Below are positions 36,842-45,477 of a stretch of 64,000 bases of DNA, piece by piece. The DNA lies in NCBI RefSeq assembly GCF_001641615.1, contig NZ_LRRU01000008.1, forward strand, positions 45,838 to 109,837, given 5' to 3'. This DNA comes from Pseudoalteromonas gelatinilytica. GTDB taxonomy: Bacteria > Pseudomonadota > Gammaproteobacteria > Enterobacterales > Alteromonadaceae. Numbering within the stretch: position 1 is the first letter of the stretch; every line of letters starts with the position of its first letter. The notes beneath the pieces are model-generated. The model was given only the letters and a program-made list of their open reading frames with translations, was not told the DNA's origin and ran no database searches. Made by a program: the position numbers and the translations under genes.

Positions 36842-38062
36842 ATGAGTAGAACACACGACCCTTTGCAAACCATTAGATGGCTGACATACATGATGTTTTT
36901 TATGTTTGCGATGACCTCTGATGCAGTTGGTATGATCATACCTGAGCTTATCAATGAATTTAATTTAACTATGACCCAAGCCAGTGCCTTTCATTATGCA
37001 CCGATGGCTTTAATTGCTTTTAGCGGCCTGTTTTTAGGCTTTTTAGCCGACAGTTTTGGTCGCAAACAAACCATCATGCTAGGACTTGGCATCTTCGCTA
37101 TTTGTTGTTTCCTGTTCTCAGTTAGCAGTAGTTTTAGCATATTTGTAGTGCTGCTTAGCTGTATTGGTCTTGCAATTGGCTTATTTAAAACTGGCGCCTT
37201 GGCACTGTTAGGTGATATTTCTAAAAACAATTTAGAGCACACAAAAACCATGAATTTGGTCGAAGGTTTCTTTGGTGTTGGCGCCATTGTAGGCCCTGCC
37301 CTTGTCAGTTTTTTAATCACCCAAAAGGTTAGCTGGACCTACCTTTACGTTATCGCTGGGATTTTATGTTTAATTTTAACCTTAATTGCTTGGCGTGCAG
37401 ATTATCCAAAACCTAAAAAGCTTGAAGAACACGCAAAACCGGCCTCTCTTGCAACCACCATGAGTATGATGAAAAACCCATATGCACTGGGCTTTTCGCT
37501 AGCGATTGCTCTTTATGTTGCAACCGAAGTGGCAATATACGTTTGGATGCCTACTCTTCTTGGTGATTACAACGGCCCGTGGCAATTGCTAGCAACCTAT
37601 GCATTGACTTTATTTTTCATTTTACGCGCTGCTGGGCGGTTCTTAGCGGTGTGGCTGTTAAACCACTTAAGCTGGCAAGCGGCAATGCTGTATTTAAGCT
37701 TAGGAATTGCGCTGTGTTATTTAGGTTTAATCTTCGGCGGTGTTGATTGGGCGGTATTCTTACTCCCTTTATCTGGGCTATTCATGTCGATGATCTACCC
37801 CACTTTAAACTCAAAGGGTATTTCTTGCTTTGCGGTGCAGCAGCACGGAGCTGTTGCTGGGGTTATTTTGTTTTTTACCGCCCTTTCGGCTGCTGCAGGC
37901 CCATTATTAATGGGTGTGATCAGCGACTACTTTGGCCACATTCGTTACGGCTTTTATCTCGCAACAGGTTTCGCATGTTTACTGTTTTTAGCCATGCTAT
38001 ATAACTACTTACGTAACCCTGCTGAGCAAGCTTTAGCGCAGCACAGTGCATTAAGCCACTAA
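36842..38062 (+). CDS. MFS sugar importer of the sucrose locus
   Basis: A 406-residue major-facilitator protein with about 12 hydrophobic helices. The loop between helices 2 and 3 has GFLADSFGRKQT, the usual MFS signature. It lies with sucrose phosphorylase and a TonB receptor, so it probably brings sucrose across the inner membrane without phosphorylation, as the phosphorylase requires. The first codons (bases 36848-36856) are complementary to the loop of the 78-bp repeats. Confidence 0.8.
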   Translation: MSRTHDPLQTIRWLTYMMFFMFAMTSDAVGMIIPELINEFNLTMTQASAFHYAPMALIAFSGLFLGFLADSFGRKQTIMLGLGIFAICCFLFSVSSSFSIFVVLLSCIGLAIGLFKTGALALLGDISKNNLEHTKTMNLVEGFFGVGAIVGPALVSFLITQKVSWTYLYVIAGILCLILTLIAWRADYPKPKKLEEHAKPASLATTMSMMKNPYALGFSLAIALYVATEVAIYVWMPTLLGDYNGPWQLLATYALTLFFILRAAGRFLAVWLLNHLSWQAAMLYLSLGIALCYLGLIFGGVDWAVFLLPLSGLFMSMIYPTLNSKGISCFAVQQHGAVAGVILFFTALSAAAGPLLMGVISDYFGHIRYGFYLATGFACLLFLAMLYNYLRNPAEQALAQHSALSH

Positions 38063-38099
38063 TTAAAAATCGTTAAAAATCAATTATCGAACATAAATT

Positions 38100-38129
38100 G
38101 TGCAAGTTTTTCACTAAAAAGACTTGCAC
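38100..38129 (+). other. Long stem-loop between the MFS and receptor genes
   Basis: GTGCAAGTTTTT-CACT-AAAAAGACTTGCAC folds with about 13 pairs and one bulged G. No T-run follows. It may stabilise the MFS messenger end or weakly terminate. Confidence 0.55.
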
Positions 38130-38153
38130 TGTGTAAAATTATTGTTATCTTTG

Positions 38154-38167
38154 CTTAATCGATTAAG
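38154..38167. promoter_or_regulatory. LacI operator upstream of the sucrose receptor
   Basis: Perfect CTTAATCGATTAAG palindrome, 47 bases before the receptor start, identical to the site at 36726. Confidence 0.85.
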
Positions 38168-38214
38168 ATAGCAATTTAGACAACAAACCATCTGGGATTG
38201 AGACGAGGCACATT

Positions 38215-40614
38215 ATGACAACACACAAACATGCCCTTTACACATTAAGCGCGCTTGCATTAGCAGTAAGCCAAAACTTACACGCAGAAGAACAAGCACA
38301 ACCTGAGGCTAAAAAAAGCGGCCTTGAAACAATCGTTGTAACCGGTGTACCACGCCGTACAACCATCATGGCATCGAGTTCTTCGGTTAGCAGTGTGACA
38401 TTAGCTGAAATTGAAGTATCAACACCACGCTCTACCGCAGAAGCATTCAGAACAATCCCGGGTGTACGCTCAGAGTCGACGGGCGGTGAAGGTAATGCGA
38501 ATATCGCGGTACGTGGTTTACCGGTTGCATCGGGCGGTGCTAAATTCTTGCAACTGCAAGAAGATGGCTTACCTGTTATGCAGTTTGGCGATATTGCCTT
38601 TGGTAACGCAGATATCTTCATGCGCTTAGATTCAACAGTACAAAGTGTTGAATCAATCCGTGGTGGCTCAGCGTCGACAGCAGCAAGTGATGCCCCAGGT
38701 GGTATTATCAACTTTATTTCAAAAACGGGTGAGAACGAGTCAGGTAGTGTATCAACCACTGTTGGCCTTGATTATGACTCAATTCGTACAGACTTTGAGT
38801 ATGGTACTTACCTAAACGACAGTGTGCGCTATCACATTGGCGGCTTTGTTCGCCAAGGCGAAGGCCCGCGTGAAACTGGTTATACATCTAATAAAGGTGG
38901 CCAAATTAAGGCAAACCTAACCAAAGAGTTTGATGCCGGTTATGTACGTGTGTACTTTAAACACCTCGATGATAAAAGCGTAGGTTACCTACCTATGCCT
39001 ATGTATTCAAATGGTGACTCAATCCCAGGGTTTGATTCACAATCAGATACGCCGCATTCAGCACTTTTCACACAAACGCTGCGTTTAAATGGTGATAACC
39101 AAATCAGCACGGGCGATATGACCGATGGTATGAACCCAGTTGTTACCTCGGTAGGTTTTGAAGCAGCATTTGATTTAGAAAACGACTGGCGTATCGAAAA
39201 CCGCTTTAGAACATCATCAGTAAGCGGTAACTTTATTTCTCTTATTCCTGCAGAAGTTGCATCTGCAAGCTCTATCGCTTCTAGTATTGCTGGTGATGGT
39301 GCATCACTTGTATATGCCAATGGCGGTTCAGCAGGCGAAGCCTATGGCGATGACGATTTAGCAATGCGTATTCACACATTCGATGTAACGCTAAATGACA
39401 TGGGTTCAATTGTTAATGACCTTAAATTAACTAAGTCGTTCTCTGATGACACCAGTGTAACCTTTGGTTACTTTGCATCAAGCCAATCAATCGATATGTC
39501 GTGGCTTTGGAACTCATATGTTATGGAGCTTAAAGGCGACAACGCTGCATTACTTGACGTTTACGCTGCAAATGGCGACAGCTACTCAGATAATGGCTTG
39601 TACGCTTATGGCACACCTTACTGGGGTAACTGCTGTCAACGTAACTACGATACTGAATACGAAACACGCGCACCTTACATTAACTTAGCCACTAAGTTTG
39701 GCGATTTAAGCATTGATGCAAGTGCTCGTTATGATTCAGGTGAAGCACGCGGTAACTACGCAGGTGCAGTAACATCGACTATTGATATGAATGGCGACGG
39801 TACTATCTCAATTCCTGAGCAAAGTGTTGTTGGTATTGATAACGCGAACCCAAGCATTGTTAACTACGACTGGCACTACAGCTCATACTCAATTGGTGCG
39901 AACTACCAAATTGATCCAAGCTTTGCGACATTTGCCCGCTTAAGTAAAGGCGGCCGCGCAAATGCAGACCGCTTACTATTCGGTAAAGTAGAAGCTGACG
40001 GCTCAGTTGCCGAAGCGGATGCAATTGATGAAGTAAACCAATACGAAATCGGTGTGAAAAAACGTTTTGATTCGCTATCAGTTTTTGCTACAGCGTTCTA
40101 CGCAGAAACTGAAGAGCAAAACTTTGAAGCAACATCACAAAAATTCTTCGACCGCGAGTACGAAGCAAAAGGTATTGAGGTTGAATCAACCTACTACGTT
40201 GGTGATTGGGATTTCCGTGGTAATTTTACTTGGACAGACGCAGAAATTGCTAAAGATGCGTTATCGCCAGAGTTAGTCGGTAATACACCACGTCGTCAAG
40301 CTGACCTAATCTACTCACTAATGGCAACTTACAACTTTGACAAAGGTGCTGCTGGTCTTAGCTTTATTGGTACAACGGATGCTTACGCACAAGACAGTAA
40401 CGACCTTAAATTTGATGGCTATACACAAGTGAATGGCTTTGTAAGTTACAACCTGTCTGAAAACTTAAGTCTTTCGCTTAACGTGAACAACCTGTTCGAC
40501 ACTGTGGGTATCACAGAAGCAGAAGAAGGCTCAGTACCAGATAACGACATTATCCGTGCCCGTACTATTAACGGCCGTACCACGTCGCTTACGTTAAAAT
40601 ATTCTTTCTTTTAA
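38215..40614 (+). CDS. TonB-dependent receptor, sucrose uptake
   Basis: A 799-residue outer-membrane receptor: signal peptide (to about residue 24, NLHAEE), TonB-box-like ETIVVTGV, plug domain with FRTIPGVRSES and NIAVRGLPV, VESIRGGSASTAASDAPGG, and a beta-barrel ending in F. Sugar-type receptors of Proteobacteria show this plug. The operator and neighbours (LacI, sucrose phosphorylase, MFS) assign sucrose, as with SuxA in Xanthomonas. It is a paralogue in layout of the trehalose-locus receptor. Energy comes from TonB/ExbBD, not encoded here. Confidence 0.85.
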   Translation: MTTHKHALYTLSALALAVSQNLHAEEQAQPEAKKSGLETIVVTGVPRRTTIMASSSSVSSVTLAEIEVSTPRSTAEAFRTIPGVRSESTGGEGNANIAVRGLPVASGGAKFLQLQEDGLPVMQFGDIAFGNADIFMRLDSTVQSVESIRGGSASTAASDAPGGIINFISKTGENESGSVSTTVGLDYDSIRTDFEYGTYLNDSVRYHIGGFVRQGEGPRETGYTSNKGGQIKANLTKEFDAGYVRVYFKHLDDKSVGYLPMPMYSNGDSIPGFDSQSDTPHSALFTQTLRLNGDNQISTGDMTDGMNPVVTSVGFEAAFDLENDWRIENRFRTSSVSGNFISLIPAEVASASSIASSIAGDGASLVYANGGSAGEAYGDDDLAMRIHTFDVTLNDMGSIVNDLKLTKSFSDDTSVTFGYFASSQSIDMSWLWNSYVMELKGDNAALLDVYAANGDSYSDNGLYAYGTPYWGNCCQRNYDTEYETRAPYINLATKFGDLSIDASARYDSGEARGNYAGAVTSTIDMNGDGTISIPEQSVVGIDNANPSIVNYDWHYSSYSIGANYQIDPSFATFARLSKGGRANADRLLFGKVEADGSVAEADAIDEVNQYEIGVKKRFDSLSVFATAFYAETEEQNFEATSQKFFDREYEAKGIEVESTYYVGDWDFRGNFTWTDAEIAKDALSPELVGNTPRRQADLIYSLMATYNFDKGAAGLSFIGTTDAYAQDSNDLKFDGYTQVNGFVSYNLSENLSLSLNVNNLFDTVGITEAEEGSVPDNDIIRARTINGRTTSLTLKYSFF

Positions 40615-40631
40615 CTCTCCTCCCTCGTTTT

Positions 40632-40655
40632 AGCCCAGTATTTACTGGGCTTTTT
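40632..40655 (+). terminator. Intrinsic terminator after the sucrose receptor
   Basis: AGCCCAGTA-TT-TACTGGGCT followed by TTTTC, 17 bases past the stop. Confidence 0.88.
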
Positions 40656-40801
40656 CGGCTTTAATAACCAATTTTTTCAACTACACTTAATCATATAGTC
40701 GTAATTACCCTCTTTCTAATAAAAAACACTGATAATAAGTTAATACTTTGATCTATAATCAGGATTGGTATAAGTCTTAACCATATAAATTAGGAACATA
40801 C

Positions 40802-41887
40802 ATGTTTGTCTCTAGCAAAAGCCACTCTTTACTCCAAGATCAATACAACGCGCTATTAGCTGAAGTTGAGGCACTTAAAGCCGACAATCACGTATTACGT
40901 GACGAAAACGAACGCTTAGAAGCAAAATTACATCAGCAAGCTGATGATGCAGACCAACTCTTCCTTGCCAACTTATTGAATAGTTCGATTGAATGTATCA
41001 CGCAAATTGAGGGCGTACGCCAAACTGTACTCGACTCATACCTTGTTATCGAAGAAGAAAGCCAAGTTACTTTACAAATAAGCCAACTATTAAACGACTC
41101 AAATAACGCCCTGCAACATATTGTCAGTGAAATGGCGAGTATGGCAGGCAAAATGGGCAGCATGACCAGTAACATTACGGGTCTGTCTGATATGGCCGAT
41201 AGCATCAACACCTTTGTATCAACCATCTCTAAAATCTCTGATCAAACCAACTTACTTGCGCTAAATGCCGCAATCGAAGCTGCCCGAGCGGGTGAAGCTG
41301 GTCGTGGCTTTAGCGTTGTTGCCGACGAAGTGCGTACGCTTGCAACCAACACCAATAAATCAGCACAAGAAGTGTCTGATCTAGTAAAAGAGATCATCAA
41401 CAAAACCAGCGAAACGGTGACCTCAGTTGAAGATATCCAGCAAAATAATACTCAGCTTTCAACAAGTTTTGATACGCTAAACAATGACTATGGTTCAATC
41501 ATGAGCCACTGTGATTCGATGAAAGAAACCATTATTAATGCTGCTACGCGCTCATTCGTGCAAACCGTAAAACTAGATCACATTGTTTGGAAAGGTGAAG
41601 TCTATGCGGTTGCTAATGGCACAAGTAACAAGTCGATTGATGACTTTTCAGATCACACTATGTGCCGATTAGGTAAATGGTATAATTCAGAGCAATCAAG
41701 TAGCTTCAAACAGCACAATGCTTATCGTCAATTAGAAGAGCCACATCGTGAAGTTCATCGCAATGGTGTTGAAGCGTTAGTCATGCTGCAAACAGGCAAT
41801 AAAGACGCAGCGATTAATCACATAAATAAGATGGAAGCAGCCAGTGAACGAGTCATGCATTTACTGGATCAAATCGCCAATGGCTAA
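40802..41887 (+). CDS. Soluble chemoreceptor with C-terminal CZB zinc-binding domain
   Basis: A 361-residue protein without membrane helices. Residues 10-50 form a coiled coil, followed by an MCP signalling domain with the hairpin tip [37 protein letters not shown]. The C-terminal region (about 245-355) has [19 protein letters not shown] and PHREVH, the His/Cys set of the CZB (chemoreceptor zinc-binding) domain. Such soluble receptors sense zinc-linked oxidants such as hypochlorous acid, or act on diguanylate cyclases in related proteins. The stimulus here is inferred. It is monocistronic. Confidence 0.88.
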   Translation: MFVSSKSHSLLQDQYNALLAEVEALKADNHVLRDENERLEAKLHQQADDADQLFLANLLNSSIECITQIEGVRQTVLDSYLVIEEESQVTLQISQLLNDSNNALQHIVSEMASMAGKMGSMTSNITGLSDMADSINTFVSTISKISDQTNLLALNAAIEAARAGEAGRGFSVVADEVRTLATNTNKSAQEVSDLVKEIINKTSETVTSVEDIQQNNTQLSTSFDTLNNDYGSIMSHCDSMKETIINAATRSFVQTVKLDHIVWKGEVYAVANGTSNKSIDDFSDHTMCRLGKWYNSEQSSSFKQHNAYRQLEEPHREVHRNGVEALVMLQTGNKDAAINHINKMEAASERVMHLLDQIANG

Positions 41888-41910
41888 TGCCTAATTACTA
41901 AAAATAATAA

Positions 41911-41936
41911 AACCGAGCTCCGATGCTCGGTTTTTT
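41911..41936. terminator. Bidirectional terminator
   Basis: AACCGAGC-TCCGAT-GCTCGGTT with a T-run, between the convergent chemoreceptor and MFS genes. Confidence 0.88.
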
Positions 41937-41942
41937 ATCAAG

Positions 41943-43166
41943 TTACTCAACTAAGCCTTCTTGCAGTACTGGCATAACAGCTTCTTGCTGCTCTTGGCGC
42001 TTCACATAACTAAACAACATTAAACATCCAAGGGCTAAACTTGCAGCTAGCATAGAGCCAAGGGTTGCAAACCTAAAACTATAAAACTGTGCGACAACCC
42101 CTGTTGCCCCAGCCCCGCACATAACACCCAGTTTAATGGCGTTCGTGTAAAACGCTGAGGTAAACCCTATTCGTTCGGGGAGCTGATCTTGTAATACGGT
42201 TAAGCCAATGCCCGCAAAAATACCGTAAAACAGCCCATTTAAAACTTGCAACGCGATTAAATGCCATACTTGAGTGGCAAAAAACACCCCTAAATAAAAT
42301 ACAATGGCACAACAAAATGCCACCGCAAGCATCGCAACTTTACTGTATTTTCTAGCAAGCTTTGCCCCATACAGCATGATAGGAATTTCTAACAGTGCCA
42401 CCACACCCATAAACAGCCCCGGTGTATGTTCAGCAAATCCTAGTTCAGTAATGCTATAAAGCGGCAGTGCCGATGAATACATAATATTGCCCGTTGAACC
42501 AAGCATAATAGCTAAACCCAACAACCAAAATGATAAACTCGCTGCGGCTGCAGGCTCTCTGCCATTTTGTGATTTTTTAGCGCTGTAGTCAGGAATAAAC
42601 TTAAATGCGAAGATTAGCGCAACCAAGGCACACACCGCAGCAAAGTAAAACGAGCGGCTAAACTCGCCTCCAGCGGCTAACAAATAACCAAGCGGCGGAC
42701 CGCCCACCCAAGCAAAGGAAATAGCAGCTCGTAAACGCGAATTAAAACTGGTAATGTCGATGTTCTGTTGGCGCCCAGCCCATTGTCTTGCCACAGTCAT
42801 CATTTGCGGAATTGCTGCATTGCCCATCGCAAGAAACAACACGCCTGCGAGCAAGACTTGCCAAAATGCAGTGGCATTCGCAAAGGTCACTAACGCACAC
42901 ACCATACCTGATACAGCCACCATAAATAACTTTCGCGCACTGGTGCCTTTATCAGCCATGCCACCTAGCCACTGACTAATAACTAACCCAGTAATGGTGA
43001 CCACCACCATATAAACACCTAAATACACGGGCGGTGTTTGCAGCCCCTCTACAATGAATAAGCTCATCAACGGGTTAACAAATGCTCCCATTAACCCAGT
43101 TAGCATACTTAGAAGAATAAAAATTACACCATGCTGTTTCAGCAATGCTTTCACTCGCAACCCCAC
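41943..43166 (-). CDS. MFS sugar-efflux transporter (SetA/B/C-like)
   Basis: A 407-residue membrane protein with about 12 helices. It shows the Set-family pattern in the first third (MGAFVNPLMSLFIVEGLQTPPVYLG, SQWLGGMADKG) and PQMMTVARQWAG later. Set proteins export sugars such as lactose, glucose or isopropyl-thiogalactoside. The natural substrate here is unknown. It may relieve sugar stress created by the two uptake loci nearby, which is inference. Confidence 0.75.
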   Translation of the reverse strand: MGLRVKALLKQHGVIFILLSMLTGLMGAFVNPLMSLFIVEGLQTPPVYLGVYMVVVTITGLVISQWLGGMADKGTSARKLFMVAVSGMVCALVTFANATAFWQVLLAGVLFLAMGNAAIPQMMTVARQWAGRQQNIDITSFNSRLRAAISFAWVGGPPLGYLLAAGGEFSRSFYFAAVCALVALIFAFKFIPDYSAKKSQNGREPAAAASLSFWLLGLAIMLGSTGNIMYSSALPLYSITELGFAEHTPGLFMGVVALLEIPIMLYGAKLARKYSKVAMLAVAFCCAIVFYLGVFFATQVWHLIALQVLNGLFYGIFAGIGLTVLQDQLPERIGFTSAFYTNAIKLGVMCGAGATGVVAQFYSFRFATLGSMLAASLALGCLMLFSYVKRQEQQEAVMPVLQEGLVE

Positions 43167-43266
43167 ATTAATACGACACGTGAACAGATATTTAAAGGGC
43201 GCAAATTATACACAGTTTTAGCGAAGACTTCATTTTGTAATACAAATTAAATTAAGCCCACCATTA

Positions 43267-43303
43267 ATAGTTAAAACCTATCACAACGATAGAAACAATC
43301 AGT
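43267..43303 (+). promoter_or_regulatory. OxyR-like binding site upstream of katB
   Basis: ATAG-N7-CTAT-N7-ATAG-N7-CAGT with exact seven-base spacing. The OxyR consensus is four such tetramers; three match perfectly and the fourth is degenerate. It lies 77 bases upstream of the catalase start codon. Confidence 0.75.
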
Positions 43304-43380
43304 TTTACCAAATAAAAACACCTTCATATAATGGCTGCAACAAAACGCCAATGCCTTGGTGACTTATGAAGAGGTTTATT

Positions 43381-44895
43381 ATGAAATTTAATCGCACACT
43401 GACTTTAAGCACACTTGCTCTTGCAATCAGCCTTCCGGCATCTGCTGCTACACTTACCAAAGACAATGGTGCAGCTGTGGGTGACAACCAAAACTCTATT
43501 ACAGCTGGCCCGCGTGGCAGCGTTTTACTTGAAGACGTTCATCTAATTCAAAAACTACAACGTTTTGCTCGCGAACGAATTCCTGAGCGTGTTGTTCATG
43601 CTCGTGGTACAGGTGCACATGGTGTGTTTGTTGCGAGTAAAAACCTTGAAGACCTAACCATTGCTGCGCCATTTGCACAAGCAGGCAAAGAAACAGAGGT
43701 ATTTGTTCGTTTTTCATCGGTTATTCACGGTAAAGGTAGCCCTGAAACTCTACGTGACCCACGCGGTTTTGCTACTAAATTTTATACAGATCAAGGTAAC
43801 TGGGACTTAGTGGGTAACAACTTACCGGTATTCTTTATTCGTGATGCGATTAAATTTCCAGATATGGTGCATTCATTAAAACCATCTCCGGTTGATAACA
43901 TTCAAGATCCAAATCGCTTTTTTGATTTTTTCTCACATGAACCAGGTTCAACACATATGCTGACATGGGTTTATAGTGACCATGGAACACCAGCAAGCCT
44001 GCGTAAAATGGATGGCTTTGGGGTGCATTCTTATAAAATGGTCAACAAAGACGGTGACGTAAAATACGTAAAATTTCATTGGCTTAGCCAGCAAGGCATT
44101 GAAAACTTAAATGCTAAGCAAGTTGCTGAAGTACAAGGTAAAGATTTTCAGCATTTAACCCGTGATCTGTACCAAGAAATCAATAACGGTAATTTCCCGA
44201 AATGGGATTTATATATCAAAGTATTAGACCCATCTGAACTGGATGACTTTGATTACAACCCGTTAGATGCAACAAAAATGTGGTTAGGTGTTAAAGAGAC
44301 CAAAGTAGGTACCATGACACTAAACCGTATGCCGGGCAACTTCTTCCAAGCAACAGAACAAGTCGCTATGGCCCCTGCGAATATCATTCCGGGTATTGAA
44401 CCATCAGAAGATCGTTTATTACAAGGCCGTGTGTTTTCATATGCCGACACCCAAATGTATCGCCTAGGTGCAAACCACCAGCAGTTGCCAATTAACCGCG
44501 CCAAAGTAGAAGTGGTTAATTACAACCAAGACGGTGCGATGAACTTTGGCCATACTACTAGCAATGTGAACTATCAGCCAAGCCATGAAAACGTGCAAGA
44601 AAACCCAGTTGCTCGTAAGGCACAAACGAAGCTGGCTGGCTATGTTCAACAAGCAGCGATTAAAAAACAGCAAAACTTTGCTCAAGCTGGCGTGTTATAT
44701 CAAAGCTTTACTAAACAACAGCGTACTAACCTGATCAACAACTTAGCGGGTGATTTAGGGAAGGTAAAAGATAGCAAGATAAAGCACATTATGCTCAGCC
44801 ACTTTTACAAAGCAGACAGCGAATACGGTACGCGCTTAACCAAAGCCGTCGGCGGTAACCTAGCAACCGTGAAAAAACTAGCAAACTCACTTTAA
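43381..44895 (+). CDS. katB: Periplasmic catalase
   Basis: A 504-residue monofunctional haem catalase with a signal peptide (about 1-22, SLPASAA), so it acts in the periplasm like Pseudomonas KatB. The active-site block is RVVHARGTGAHG (catalytic His), the distal Asn region VGNNLPVFFIRDAIKFPDMVH, and the proximal tyrosine in RVFSYADTQMYRLG. It breaks down hydrogen peroxide. The ATG at 43381 is chosen because AGAGG lies upstream and the shorter form has a clean signal peptide. An OxyR-like site lies upstream. The ankyrin gene ankB follows after an attenuator-like hairpin. Confidence 0.93.
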   Translation: MKFNRTLTLSTLALAISLPASAATLTKDNGAAVGDNQNSITAGPRGSVLLEDVHLIQKLQRFARERIPERVVHARGTGAHGVFVASKNLEDLTIAAPFAQAGKETEVFVRFSSVIHGKGSPETLRDPRGFATKFYTDQGNWDLVGNNLPVFFIRDAIKFPDMVHSLKPSPVDNIQDPNRFFDFFSHEPGSTHMLTWVYSDHGTPASLRKMDGFGVHSYKMVNKDGDVKYVKFHWLSQQGIENLNAKQVAEVQGKDFQHLTRDLYQEINNGNFPKWDLYIKVLDPSELDDFDYNPLDATKMWLGVKETKVGTMTLNRMPGNFFQATEQVAMAPANIIPGIEPSEDRLLQGRVFSYADTQMYRLGANHQQLPINRAKVEVVNYNQDGAMNFGHTTSNVNYQPSHENVQENPVARKAQTKLAGYVQQAAIKKQQNFAQAGVLYQSFTKQQRTNLINNLAGDLGKVKDSKIKHIMLSHFYKADSEYGTRLTKAVGGNLATVKKLANSL

Positions 44896-44915
44896 TTCAC
44901 TCTCCCAACCTTGAT

Positions 44916-44942
44916 GAGGAAGGCATACCCTTCCTCTTTTTT
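44916..44942 (+). terminator. Hairpin with T-run between katB and ankB
   Basis: GAGGAAGG-CATAC-CCTTCCTC followed by T6. It lies inside the putative operon, so it may act as a partial terminator lowering ankB expression relative to katB. Confidence 0.75.
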
Positions 44943-44953
44943 AGGAGTTAACT

Positions 44954-45433
44954 ATGCGTATTTTTGCTTTTCTACTGCTGAGCCTTTTATTAACAAGCAA
45001 CCCTGTTAATGCTGATCAGCAAACCGATTCACAGACACAATATCAAACCTTACTTGCTTATTATTTTGCTGCTGCGCGAACCGCAGAGAACGACATCATT
45101 GAACAATTTGTTGAGGCCGGATTACCAATCAACAGTGTTAATGAGAAAGGCTATACCGCGCTGATGATTGCCACTTACCATGGTCACAAACAAACGGTAA
45201 ACCAACTGTTAGCATTAGGCGCCAATGCTTGCCTTGAAGATAAACGCGGCAACACCGCATTGATGGCCGCAATTTTTAGAGGTGAATTTAGCATCGCTAA
45301 AACGTTAATGAAACAAGACTGTGACACAGAGCATGCGAATAAAGCAGGGCAAACCGCCGAAGCATTTGCAGCACAATTTGGTCAACAGCATGTACTCGCT
45401 TTACTTACGCAATATAAGAAAGCGAAACAATAA
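44954..45433 (+). CDS. ankB: Exported ankyrin-repeat protein (AnkB-like)
   Basis: A 159-residue protein with a signal peptide (about 1-20, NPVNAD). Three or so ankyrin repeats cover residues 50-150 (INSVNEKGYTALMIATYHGH, LEDKRGNTALMAAIFRGE, TEHANKAGQTAEAFAAQFGQ). In Pseudomonas aeruginosa an ankyrin protein encoded beside katB supports full catalase activity in the periplasm, and the arrangement is the same here. It probably assists or anchors the catalase. Start follows TAGGAG. Confidence 0.85.
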   Translation: MRIFAFLLLSLLLTSNPVNADQQTDSQTQYQTLLAYYFAAARTAENDIIEQFVEAGLPINSVNEKGYTALMIATYHGHKQTVNQLLALGANACLEDKRGNTALMAAIFRGEFSIAKTLMKQDCDTEHANKAGQTAEAFAAQFGQQHVLALLTQYKKAKQ

Positions 45434-45435
45434 AA

Positions 45436-45461
45436 AAAGCCCAGTGGGGAAACTGGGCTTT
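45436..45461 (-). terminator. Terminator of the subtilase gene
   Basis: AAAGCCCAGT-GGGGAA-ACTGGGCTTT with an A-run on the left that reads as a U7 run on the minus strand. Confidence 0.82.
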
Positions 45462-45477
45462 GAGCAGTGAAACAATG

